From positions 683,973 through 747,972 of the forward strand of contig SSNU01000075.1 of assembly GCA_012064415.1 (NCBI GenBank): DNA of 64,000 nucleotides. The letters are read 5' to 3'. Of the stretch, positions 33,701-45,200 are shown one piece after another. The translations under genes and the position numbers were made by a program. Each line of letters starts with the position of its first letter. Within the stretch, counting starts at the first letter, position 1. The stretch is from Gyrodactylus bullatarudis (Eukaryota > Platyhelminthes > Monogenea > Gyrodactylidea > Gyrodactylidae). The notes under the pieces are model-generated. The model was given only the letters and a program-made list of their open reading frames with translations. It ran no database searches and had not been told where the DNA came from.

Positions 33701-34179
33701 TCAAATAGCCCGCTTGACAATGGTAAGTCTCGGAGTTTTGAGTCAAATTGATCTCGGCACAAGTTCTCAGTAATTTTCAGTAACTCTTCAATACAAGCTT
33801 TGACGTTGCTATCCTTTTTTAAAGCCTCTTTCATTTCTTTTACTGAGAAGTGCGTCAAAAGTTTATTCAAGTTAACTTCAATAGCAGAAATATTGGCACC
33901 TGATACACGCCACCTCTCTTGTCTAGCCAAAAAGCATATAGTAGTTGGAACTCCTCGAACTTTTTCATCGTTGGAAATTTTACTATTGGTGTCAATGTTG
34001 ACTTTGACGAATATTACATCATCTGGTGGAGTTATCTGTTCTAGAGTATCCATCATTGGATCTAGCTGACGACAAGGGCCACACCATGGAGCGTAAAATT
34101 TAACTATTAATACTTTTTCTTCCTTCAGGGCAAGATTTTTATAATGCTCATACTCTTGAGTATTATTAATCTCTTTCAT
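30758..34179 (-). CDS. NGLY1: peptide:N-glycanase with N-terminal thioredoxin domain
   Basis: Cytosolic enzyme that removes N-glycans from misfolded glycoproteins during ER-associated degradation. Eight exons, all phases consistent: 34179-33463, 33276-33109, 33053-32774, 32737-32529, 32444-32188, 32125-31900, 31378-31265, 31048-30758 (753 aa). Domains: thioredoxin with WCGPC at residues 32-36; a PUB-like segment at ~130-225; the transglutaminase-like core with CxxC pairs (KCSVC, ACPSNC) and the triad Cys351 ([10 protein letters not shown]), His380 (FTDHVF) and Asp399 (HCDPC); and a C-terminal PAW region ([56 protein letters not shown]). The thioredoxin fusion is known from the C. elegans enzyme but not from vertebrates or Drosophila. 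Start: ATG 34179; the frame is open 21 nt further but only via TTG. Introns of 36 and 55 nt flank exon 3. The frame would code an active enzyme. Confidence 0.93.
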
Positions 34180-34264
34180 ATTTGAGTAATGGTAAAACAA
34201 AAATTATCAAGATCTTCAACTTGTTTGTTACATTCAAATTGTGGGGATTTAATTTTAACTTTTC
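34180..34264. promoter_or_regulatory. bidirectional promoter between NGLY1 and coronin
   Basis: Only 85 bp separate the two divergent start codons, so 5' UTRs and core promoters must share or overlap this stretch. No TATA box or CCAAT motif is evident in it. Confidence 0.6.
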
Positions 34265-37200
34265 ATGGCAGGCAAATATCTGCTGAAATATAAAAATATT
34301 TCAACAATTCCAAGCTCACTAGAGGCTAGATATGAAGGATTGTCGGTGACGGAAAACTTTTATGGTGGACGTTCAACTTGTTCCAATACTAAGTTTATTG
34401 CATTTGCTGTAGATACTGAACCTAATGGATATATTGGCTTCTTACCATATGAAAATGTAAATTATATTTTTAATAAATCTAGCCAGGTAAATACAACTGG
34501 AGATCCCTTCCTAATTTTATGGCACACAAAGATTTAATAACAGATATCGAATGGAATCCATTTGAGAGTACAATTCTTTCAACCACAGGACAGGATTCCA
34601 CGGTAAAGATTTGGAAGTTACAAGACGTTGATTTAGATAAGCAGAAGAAAAAGAGGAATACTCTGTCTTTGATTAAAGAATTTAATTACCATACTTCAGT
34701 GGTTGCTTGTCATTCATGGCACCCGTTCGTATCAGGCCTTTTTTCCAGTATTGGGCTCGATAGAAAATTATTATTTTATGATGCAGCACAAAAGTCCGTT
34801 ATATTGAATGTGAAAATAAATAAGAGTTCGATTTATTCCCATCCAATCAAAAAGTTTAGTCTATCTTGGTCACCAGATGGTCGATTGCTATCAACTTCAT
34901 CGGGAGATCAATGTGTGAGAATTTACGATCCCAAGAGTTGTTGCAATAATCTGGTCCTCTCGTGGGCTCTGAAAAATTCCCAGTTAAATTATAATTTATT
35001 CCTCAATGATAAAACAATATTATCTCTTGGTATTTCAGATCAGGGTTTTAGGGCCTGGGAAGTTTGGGATTTGGTAAGGTGTCATTCATAACTCTATTTT
35101 AGTCTAATATTTCAAAGCCAGTTGAAAATGGTACTTTTGACAATACTAAAGGCCTGATGTCTCCACACTATGACATGGATTCTAAACTGTTATTCATCGG
35201 GGGTCAAAATGATAAAATTGTTAAATATTTTGAGTACAATAATGGAACTCTAAGTTCTATCGGTCAACATTGCAGTTCCTCGCCAAGTCGATCAATCTGC
35301 TGGCTGCCAAAGAGAAATTTAAATGTGGAAAATTATGAAATAGCCAGATTCTTTAGATTTTATCCTTCCGAGAGCTTCACAATGTCTCAACGTTCTTGTA
35401 TGAAAGATTCGGCTTACCAAACAGATATTCCGTACATTGAACCAGTCTCAATTAAATTCATAAAACGTTTCCAGACAAAAGAAGTCATCTATCCTCTCAC
35501 GAATGCAATGATACCCACAGCTACTGTCAAGGAATGGATCGATCCGAAAAACATCCTCATGGGTGTTAAATATCCCTTAAAATTTGATATTGTAAATAAA
35601 CGCCTTGTCCAGCCGAATAATGCTGGCGAAGATTCTGTAATTTGGTCTCCAATATTAGATGAGGAAAAACTTCAAAAGATTTTCATCACAAAGAAAAAAC
35701 GCATGGCTTGGACTAAAATTACCAAAAAAGTAAGTCTCTAAAAGGATGAATGAATTTTCCTTAATTTCAAATCTCACCTAGTCAGAGCTAAAGAAAAATA
35801 AGGTCATAACAGTGATCTCTGATTGGATCATTTGATGAGAGAATCTCTTTAATTAAATGAGAAAGATGCTTAATGCATGTGAAAAATAAGTCAATATTTA
35901 TTTATTTGATAGGTTCTTCTCTGAGAAGATAACAGATAATGTGTGCAATACATTAAGAAAGTTATCGCGCTTGTCCATTTATCATAGATTTGATGTTGCT
36001 AAAATAGAAAAAAGAGTAGAGACCGTACGTATGAGTCAGTTGTTGAGAAGTATAGAAAGAATTTTATTGATTCATTCAATTTCAGTGGAGTAAATGATCC
36101 AATACTGAACTAAGAATCTCCAAGTCCTTTTATTGGTCCAATCCTTAGCAGGGCGCCAAACTAAATATTTTTTCAATGAATAGAAAACACTTTTCAAATT
36201 ATAGAAAAAGCCTATTTTTTTCAACTTTATATTTCGAAAAAGAGGAATACTCAAGCATGATCATCAATCTTGTAAACAATATTCTCTTTTTATGCTACAT
36301 TTTCCTTAACCCCTTCGAACCCGTTAAAATGCAGCGATCGCCTAAAACTGTTGATTTAGAGGTCGTATACGACCTCTGGGATCGAAGGGGTTAATATTCT
36401 TTTAAATCTTCAATGGTCCTAGAATAATGAAAATAAGCTCAAACGTTTTCCGAATGTTTCATACCTTCAGGGAAGAATTATGCTTTTTGACTGTCCTGAT
36501 CATGAAATTAAACGTGACTAAAAAACTGCATTTCTTTTAAAAGAAGTTGACAAAATCCCAAACAGGCATCACAAAGGATGATGGTCAAAGTGAAAACCAA
36601 AAATCGCCAAACGCCTCATTCAAATCAGTTGACTCTGAGGATTTATTACTATCAAGCTCTTCTAATGTCAAGGAACCTTTGCCCATCTTTCGGGTATTGC
36701 AAAAGATTCAAAACCAGGAATTGAAGAATGACTCGAGTACAACGAAAAGATTAACTTCAAATAGTTGGAAACGCGATGAAATTCGTAATTCCATCAGTCA
36801 TAAAATCACTGGGTCAACAGCCTGTTTCCCATCTCAATCCAGTAGAATTGAACCCTTGAGGTGAGAAGACAATTTTAAACAAAATTTAGATATCCCTCGT
36901 CATCAGATTCCTCCTGTGATTTACCATTTGAGAATTTACAACGTTCCCTTACAAAGTCGAGCAAGATTCTCAAGTTTAAGAACCGCTTGAATATAACCAA
37001 AGACCACAATGCTGTCGAGTTAATCGTTAGTGACTTTGATTGCTCATCAACGGAAAATTTATTCAAGACATCAGAGGATGAATCGGTTAGGTTCTTTCAG
37101 AAAGATGGAACCTCTTGGATTAACGATTCCAGTATTTCAATGTACTCACTAAACCCTTCGATTAAATCGATTATAAATGGTTCAGGAGTAAGTCTCCATC

Positions 37201-40200
37201 TATTGGCAATTTATGTATTTCCGTTTAGAATCAACGACAGTACAATTTTTCTGATGTTACCGATGAAAATTTGTGAGTTCTTCTATACTTCTAAAGCTAC
37301 AAAAATTTTAAATTGATAAAACAATGTTTAAAAATGCGAATGTCCTATCATTTTAAGCTGTTACCAAGTTTCCATTTATTTTTTTAAAATCGGAAGGTAG
37401 TAGAATGAAGTTTTTTTTATGATCAATAATTATTACACTGATGAATCATCAGTGATGATCCTTTAAGAAATTTGCATTTGGTTTTAAATATATCTTATAT
37501 TATGTATTTGAGTGGATTTTTAGTCGTTTTTGGACATTTACGTGAATCACTTGAACGTAAAAATTATTGAGGAATTTACAAGGAAATAGTAAAAGTTGAA
37601 GATTATAAGAGTCATGAATGGAAATAAGAATATTATGTAAGCTGAAAAAACACCAAAAACTCTTCAATAAATAGCAACAGGGAAGAGAAAAAGGTGAAAA
37701 TGTTCACATAGGCCATGGTAGTTGAAGATTAAACGAATAATTCTTTTGAACACACAAATTAGGTTTATACATGTTGATGAAGAATTTCTCCTTCACCCAC
37801 ACATCTATGCTGTCATCCCCTGGGTTCTTGTATAAAACAGAAAAATTAGAAATTGAAGCAGCATGGTTTTCCTGTTTTTCACCTTTTTCTCTTCACTGTT
37901 GCTATTTATTAAGGAATTTGCTAAATGTAGATTGAGAAGGAATAAAATTTCGGTTTCTTGATTCATTTTTAAATCAATAAAAATGTTGAACTCAAACTTT
38001 GATGCTTTAGAATTGTTGTTGGTAACTCTTTAAACTATCATTTGTAGAGCTGGCTTTCGTGCTACGGAGAAAGATGGGAATTATTACGCGAAGGTTTCCG
38101 ATGTTGTTGCAGCAATCGAATCAATGGCTTCAAATATCAATGATTTCTCACTGTTGAACAGTTCAAAAATTTCCGAAGTCAACAGATCAGATACGAATAC
38201 TGGTAACTTACTAAAATTATGGTGTTATGTATCGTGTTTGAATTTTAAATGAAAAATTGAATTTTCTTCTAGATTTTTCTCTGGAATCAATCAGCGCAAG
38301 ACAGAAATATTTTGATAGAACCGCCACAATAAAAGATAAAAAAGTTTTTATAAAATTAACAAACAAGGAAAACTTCGAATTACCCATGGAACCTTCACTA
38401 GATGAGATATATTTCCCAGATCGAAAAAATGATGACACTATGAACTCATCATCATCAGACATCAAAATTAGATCAAATTTAAGTCCGATTCCAAGGAATC
38501 GGTCGAGATTCGAGGTAATCAGAAAATATTTAAATTTATTTTTTCACAATTTCATCTTTTTAAAAATTACTCAAGACGATTTTGGCAGCTTTTAAAAATG
38601 GAAAGATTTTAAAGAATGATTCTTCTGAAACCAGTGACGAATCGAAAAAGTTGTCAGAAATATCATATTTTTCGAATAAAAATATTGGAAAACTCCCAGA
38701 GAATTTGGATATGACCAAAATAAGCCAAACACCTACAACTACTCAAGTGAATGAAGGCGACATTGAGAATATCATGCCAACGTCAGAGGCTGAAGTTATC
38801 ACAGAGAAAACAGTGAAACAAGCTCACATCATCCCTGTTAATAAGAATCCAATCAAAGTTGATCTAGTTCATTCAAAATATTGTGAGTAAAATTATCATT
38901 AGATCAATGAATTTTTAAGATAAAGCATCTAATTGAAAGATTACTAAGAATATCACCTTTGAAAAACATCCATGGGTAATTGTTCAACTGCATTAAAAGA
39001 GGAAAAAACATCCACTACTTCATCTATAGTAAAATCAACCAAACCTAAAAGGACAAGACGAATAAAATCAATAAAAAAACGATCTCGTTCAAAGAAAGAC
39101 CCAAAGACAAGTAGGAGAAGGTCGAAAAAAAATAGCTCAAAGGATATAAATAAAAGAATAAAAGCAATTCTTGTAGAAAAAAAAGCAGAGAAAAAAGATT
39201 CTGATGAAATCAAAAAAGTCACATTCCAAGAGCCCTCAACATCAGCTCAAGCTTTCAAAAATTCTTCGAAAAAGAAATAAAAATTGATAAGAATTGTTTT
39301 GAGTTTAACATTGGTATAATAAAGTTTTACTATCAACACCTATATTTAGCTTTGAGTGTACTTTTAAAAGTTGATTTTTATTTATTCTTAGGTGAACTCA
39401 AATGCGATTCAGTCAAGCCGTCAGTAGTGCCCAGGCGCAATTTCTTTGTGAGAGAAAAGAAATTTGAGCTTCGATCAAAATCAACCTCGATAATGCTGGA
39501 CAAAACTATATCACGTCCTAACAAGGGTGCTCAGAAAAATAAGAGTTCCATTTTAAAGACAACATCAATGGAACAGGTTTTAAAGAAAACTCAAGAAAAA
39601 ACGTCGAACCTTAGAGATGTTGATAATAATACAGACTCTAATGATTTGAAAATCATTGAACATCATTCGCGACAAGATATTAGCATTGAAAATGACACGA
39701 ATGATTGCATTGAACTGGTCAGCTTGTCTATGGATTTACCAGATATTGAGTAAGATCTTCTTCAACCAATCAAAATTGACTTTGGGCTTTCTTAAATTCA
39801 ATTGGTAAAAAATTGTTTTTTTTACTTTCAACATTACAGCACAACAGATTTTGTTGACTTGGATTTTGGCGATTGCTTCAAGAATAATTTATTCCCGGCT
39901 AAAGTTGATGTTAGCGTTCAAAAACTTGATGAAGATTGCTTAGAAGAATTCTGCAAACTGCCCAAAGTTAAGAATGCTGAAAAGATTATTCAAGTCTATC
40001 CTTTGACAGTTCAGACAAGTACAAATACAGAAACTGTAGTCCAAGATGAAGTAAATAATGATGAGAAAACGATTCCAATTAACAGTGAGGTGAAGAAAAA
40101 ACCACGTCCAAAGAAAGTCTACGATCTCAATGGAAGATTGGTCACTCTGGGTGAAGAGAGTGTAACAGAACACACAAGAAAAGGTTATTTTTATTCCCGA

Positions 40201-40759
40201 ATGGGGAAATGCTATAGCTAACAAAATTATCTGTGAGTTTAATCTAATAACTACTTGTAGGTAAACAAAGAATTTAATAATTATTTTATTGTTTCTAGAT
40301 TCTAATAATGAATAAGTTCTTCATTTAACTGATCATAATTATCTTGCATGAATAATTTAATCGAAAGGCGTTATTAATTTGAACTGAAAAAAAACTTATC
40401 TAGCCTTAATATCAATTATTCTCTCTGTTATTCTGACGCAGAAATGTAATGAATGAAAATAATTTTCAGGTTACAAGAAGCAAATCAATCAATCTACGGA
40501 TCAAAAGACTCGATCTAGCACTCTAAATAGGCTGTCATCAACGACCAGTTCCAAGGTGAAACAATTGAGGCATTCATCTCAGAATCGAAGTAAGGATCTT
40601 TCCTCAACAACAAGCTCAAGCAAAAGTAACAACTCCAGCTTGAATTTAGAGAGAAAATCTCGGCCAGTTGTAAAGAGTGATGGGAAATCAGTCAAAACTA
40701 CCAATCATCAGAGTTTAATCCGACCAAAAAGGACCGTTCTAGAAGGTTGTAAAATTTAG
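34265..40759 (+). CDS. coronin-type WD40 protein with a long Ser/Lys-rich tail
   Basis: Exons 34265-34456, 34483-35073 and 35103-35729 give a 470-aa coronin propeller: HKDLITDIEWNP, GQDSTVKIWKL, LSWSPDGRLLSTSSGDQCVR and the family signature CWLPKRNLNVENYEIARFFR. Coronins bind F-actin and Arp2/3. Two introns are 26 and 29 nt. Exon 3 ends at a strong GTAAGT donor. The next open exon, lacking an ATG, begins in phase at 36547, so I join them: 36547-36860, 36890-37187, 37229-37272, 38048-38202, 38273-38514, 38576-38882, 39392-39749, 39840-40183, 40470-40759. Every phase matches, adding 783 residues rich in Ser, Lys, Asp and Asn with no domain I recognise. Normal short coronins have only a brief coiled coil here. 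If exon 11 is not spliced it ends early (GYFYSRMGKCYS). AATAAA lies at 40785. The propeller is sure; that the tail is one gene with it is inference. Confidence 0.75.
36309..36389. mobile_element. 81-bp TTAA-type (piggyBac-like) MITE
   Basis: TTAA on both sides (36305-36308 and 36390-36393). Ends are CCCCTTCGAACCC and GGGATCGAAGGGG. The core holds a perfect 20-bp palindrome, AGAGGTCGTATACGACCTCT. It lies in the intron between the coronin propeller and tail exons. A decayed relative starts at 4894. Confidence 0.8.
37665..37915. repeat. foldback repeat in a coronin-tail intron
   Basis: AATAAATAGCAACAG...GAAGAGAAAAAGGTGAAAA at the left is the inverted complement of TTTTCACCTTTTTCTCTTC...CTGTTGCTATTTATT at the right, with ~170 bp between. 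No ORF. Probably a MITE; the target duplication is unclear. Confidence 0.65.
38972..39280 (+). CDS. nested Lys/Arg/Ser-rich ORF, 102 aa, in a coronin-tail intron
   Basis: Starts MGNCSTALKEEKTSTTSS, followed by a basic stretch (KPKRTRRIKSIKKRSRSKK) and ends KNSSKKK with a stop. AATAAA follows at ~39320. The frame does not join the surrounding tail exons in phase (the only usable acceptor would create a TAG), while the flanking exons splice cleanly around it. MGNCST fits an N-myristoylation plus palmitoylation signal on paper. It could be a nested gene, an alternative last exon using an unseen acceptor, or a chance K-rich ORF in AT-rich DNA. Confidence 0.35.
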   Translation: MGNCSTALKEEKTSTTSSIVKSTKPKRTRRIKSIKKRSRSKKDPKTSRRRSKKNSSKDINKRIKAILVEKKAEKKDSDEIKKVTFQEPSTSAQAFKNSSKKK

Positions 40760-40784
40760 AAATACATTTACCTATTCAATTGAA

Positions 40785-40813
40785 AATAAAATCATGTTGT
40801 GTTGATTTTTATT
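40785..40813. terminator. polyadenylation signals of convergent coronin and FBP genes
   Basis: AATAAA on the plus strand at 40785-40790 serves the coronin-tail gene. TTTATT at 40808-40813 is AATAAA for FBP on the minus strand. The two signals are 18 bp apart, so the 3' ends of the mature transcripts probably overlap or nearly so. Confidence 0.6.
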
Positions 40814-40873
40814 TTCTTACAAAATAATATTACAGTACCTGCATATCTACAAAAACTAAACTATCGATTTTTC

Positions 40874-41963
40874 TTATTGAATATTGAATTTCTTGTAAAG
40901 ACTATTCAACTCTTCGACATCCTTCTTTGAGCCGAGAATGACAGGAACACGTTGATGAATACTTTCCGGGACAATATCGAGAATAGGCTTACGACCAGTT
41001 GAAGCAGATCCACCAGCGTTTTCGATTATAAATGCCATCGGCATTGCCTCATACATTAAGCGCAACTGTAAAGAAAAATGTGTCATTAGATTTGTAAATA
41101 CAATACGTGACTAGTTTCTTACTTTACCGTTCGGTGTAGACTTGTTTGAAGGATAAATAAAGATGCCTCCATATGTCAAAGTTCTATGGACGTCAGCAAC
41201 CATCGAGCCAATATATCTAGCTCCGTATGCTTTGCCAGACTTGGGAAACTTTTTATTCTCAACATACTCCTTGACAGCGTCATCCCAGAGGGCAGCATAA
41301 CCTTCATTAATTGAGTAAATGGAACCCTGTTCCTTTATTTTCATATTCTTATGTGTTAGTAGAAATTCTCCGATGCTGGGATCTAGGGTGAATCCGTGCA
41401 CACCATGACCCCAGGAGAGGACCATGATTGTAGCACTACCGTAAAGGGCGTAACCAGCGCAAACTATTTCTCTGCCAGACTGTTTAAAACCACAAGATTG
41501 ATCTTTGCACTTAAGGATTGTGAAAATTGATCCGATAGACCCGAGACAATCAATATTCGATGAGCCATCCAAGGGATCAAAGCAGACAATATACTCGCCA
41601 CTCATTTCTTTGTCGATAATTATTGGTTTATCATTTTCTTCGGAAATGAGCATACAGCATGAATAAGAAGACTTTAACATGTTGATAAAAAGTTCATTGC
41701 TGATAACATCGAGTTTTTTAACATCTTCTCCCTGTACGTTAGTTGAACCGACAAGCCCGAATCTAATATTATTAAATATCTCAAGCTAGTCATGCTTACA
41801 GATCAGCAATTCCGGCACGTCTAACAGCTAGGGAAGTTGCTTTAACAGCAGTTTGAATGCTGTTTAAAATACTAGTTAACTTTCCAGTTGCACCGGGGTG
41901 TCTTTTTTCGGCTCTTAAAATGAACCTAGTCAGGGTGACATAGTCGGTCTCGAGTTTTTCCAT
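40874..41963 (-). CDS. FBP1: fructose-1,6-bisphosphatase
   Basis: Gluconeogenic enzyme hydrolysing fructose-1,6-bisphosphate in the cytosol. Three exons, 41963-41800, 41762-41123 and 41065-40874, give 331 aa, the usual family length. The first intron is only 37 nt, the second 57 nt. Landmarks: [28 protein letters not shown], metal-binding [62 protein letters not shown], and the family signature [13 protein letters not shown] spanning the second splice junction. Start: ATG at 41963 ([14 protein letters not shown]); the upstream open frame begins only with TTG. No lesions; it should be active. Confidence 0.95.
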
Positions 41964-42168
41964 TTGTAAATGTGCAAATCCTATTCTCAAGAAACAAGAC
42001 TTTTTTTAATATTGAAGATCTGTAGTTTTATTGTTCTAGATTTTTTAAATGAGTGAGTTTCTTTTTTGCTCTTTCTAATTACATATCTACTTGATAGTAT
42101 ATTTTAAAATAATAAAAATAATTTCTCCCCCAAAATTTCTGAAAATTAAATTTTGACTGAATCAAAAC

Positions 42169-42174
42169 TTTATT
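42169..42174 (-). terminator. polyadenylation signal of NOS1AP
   Basis: TTTATT on the plus strand, i.e. AATAAA on the minus strand, 110 bp past the stop codon. Confidence 0.5.
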
Positions 42175-42283
42175 TCAATAAATTATTTACATGAAAAATT
42201 ATTTTTCTAACACATGTGTTACACATCAAATGACACTGAGAACAAATAAAACTGTTCTGCCATAAATTTCTTCTCAATAATGG

Positions 42284-45200
42284 TCACATCTCCTTTTTTA
42301 TAGTACAATTTAGATTTTTTGAGTCATTATTCTGAATCTCTTGGTGCCATGGATTATTCTTGTGATAATATGTACAACTAATATTTTTACTTGTTAAGAT
42401 ATTCTCTAGTGAATTAAACTCTGAGTTTTGCTGGGATGTCCTTGATTGGTCGTTAAGATTCTGACTATTCTAAAATTGAAAAAATTACGTTTAAAAAAGG
42501 TAGCAGTTGAAGAAGTTTGCATTCATCAAAATTTTAATTACTTCAGATGAATCATAATTGAATACTTTTTCAGCGGACAGGATATCAAAGGGATCACTGA
42601 ATGGATCAAGATTCTTTTGTCCAGTTGAACCAAAAGAAAATGTTACAGATTGGGGAATGTTTGCTTTCTTATTGGGTGCACTTGAACTGTAGATATTTTC
42701 TGTCTAAAAAAATGATTGATATGTTAACTATGGATGTATAACCTTGTAGTGGATCAGACTAAAATCTTACCCCATTCATTGAGGGATCATCAAGTCTATT
42801 TTCAGATTTAAACCCATTATTGCATGCCATACTTTCAAGTCGTTGTAGGCGCGTTGACATTTGATTAATGCCTTCAATCAATTGGCGGTTTTGTACGAGA
42901 AGTTCTTGTACTCTTGTCTGTCCTTCAGCGCGTGCTGTAGATTCTAGTCTAAGCTGAATCATAAGCTGGTGGACTTGTTGTAGGGCTTGTCGTGTTTCTG
43001 ATTCTTGTATAATCAGCTGACGTTTCATTAAATCTAGGACACCGTTGCTTTTATTTTGACTAAAAGTCGACTCGCTAAGGCTCCACTCTGTATCTGATTT
43101 GCAAATGTCATTCTGAAAGAATATATTTTTCAAATATTAATGAATATTTTGGGATAAAATAGTTAGGACTTGCATTAAATTTTATCAGATCATTATTCTT
43201 TGTTGGACTGGGTACTCTGAGGACTAGTGAATTCAGATTTTTTGATTGACACGTAGCTAAAAAGTGTTAAATTGAGTTAGATGTTTTGATTTAATGAAAA
43301 GTTTTAACACAAAAGTTAATTGGAACAGTATTCTCAGCCAATCATCTTCACATGACTTGTTTGGTATTAAAATTCATTGAAAAAAATGCAGGCGTATAAT
43401 ATGAAGCAATTTTTTCTTGATTCTCTTCAAAATGAAAAATACAATCTTGCTGTAATATTGAGTCAAGTTTCAAACCAGAAATTACATTGAGATTACTCAC
43501 AAGTATCTGATAAAAGTTCCTTCTCCAAATCATTAGCCCAACTAAAGACACTTTTCGTCTCATTACTTGAATTATTCGTTCTCATCTTTTGTTCGTTGGC
43601 AACAAACTTTTCATTATTCCTACTGAGGTCATCTTTCTTTTCAGAGTTTTCCGTTGAACGTTCATGGTTAATTAATTCTTCATCATCATTCTTACTCAAA
43701 CATGATGAGCTATTTGAATTCATGGCTGAGTCATCAGATGTATCTCCGCTCTTATGACGTTCCTTCTTTTTTTTCATCTTTTGATCGTTCACTTTTTCGT
43801 TCTACATTACATATACAAAAGATAATGAATTTATGTATATTTTCGTTATCATTATTAAATTCTTTAGGGATAATTCTCCCAACTTCTCCTATCAGAAGTG
43901 AATGAAAATAAACGTTTCAAGTTTGCCTTGAAAGAAAAACTAATTGATTCATAAAGATAACCTCTTGAGATTTCTCCAGAGTAGTTTCATCCTAATAAGC
44001 TTCCCACAAACACCAGGTTATTTTCCTTTATTACAATAAAGTGTAAATTTTCTTGAGTTGTTCGTATCATATTTTATTTCAGTTATATTCGGAATAAATG
44101 ATATTAATGATTCATGAAAATCCCCTTTCACGAAGAGAGCGAATCAGAATGAACCATAATATAAAAAATTGGTTTTACAGTAAAATCTTAAATATAGATA
44201 CGAGTCAAGTTTTTCGATACTCACAAGTACATCTAGAATGGGATCATCTGAATCTTTCTTCTCTTGACATTGTTTCTTTTCTTGATTTAATCTATGACAA
44301 ACATCGAATGCTTGTCCAACAGTTCGAACAATACGCATTGCTTGCACCTTCTTGTATGCTTTAAAGACATTGCATTTGAAAACACTTGTCTTTGAATCTC
44401 GAGCGATATAACTGAAGATGTTTAAGTCTTGAGAATCATGGGATACATAAAATATCCTGAAAATGGGAAAAATAAAATCAAAATTAATTCATACGCGTTA
44501 AAACAAAGGGCTCAGCCGGGATTTGAACCCGGGACCTCTCGCACCCGAAGCGAGAATCATACCCCTAGACCACTGAGCCGGTTATCCAATAATTAGCATG
44601 GTTTATATTTAAATCTTAAGTAAAAATATAATCATTTTTAAGTATTTAAAAGCACTTGAAATATCATTGAAAAGGAAGAAACCTAAACTTTATTCTCTTT
44701 TTTAGAAAAATGTCATATATAATGAGAAACATTACTTATAACTTCTGTTAGAATAACTCTTTGTTTATTGTGTATGAAAATGCCAAGCATTTATCTGAAT
44801 TACATAATTATTTCCTACCTGAAGTTTAACCTAGATTGAAAAAATCTTTTTGTTAATGGGGGTTTGTAAAATTCAAACTAGGGTTTATGGTTCAAGCTTT
44901 CATAATACTCTTCGTATTACGTCAAAGAATAAATTTTTTAAACTCACCTGTATATTGGATAGTGTTGTAGTAGATTCCCAGGTCTCATGCAGGACATGAC
45001 TGAACTTGAGCTCTGATTCAATGAGAACAGGCCATTCGAAAGGGATTTCTTCGATAAAAAGCTATCTTGAAGGTTCAAATCCAAGTATTTTTCTTCCCCC
45101 AGGACATCTTGTCGTGAATCTGAAGCGATACTGTCTGTTAAAGAGGCGAATTTCGTCAGTCCACTTGCCCATTTTATTATGTTCTGAAAAATAAATCAAT

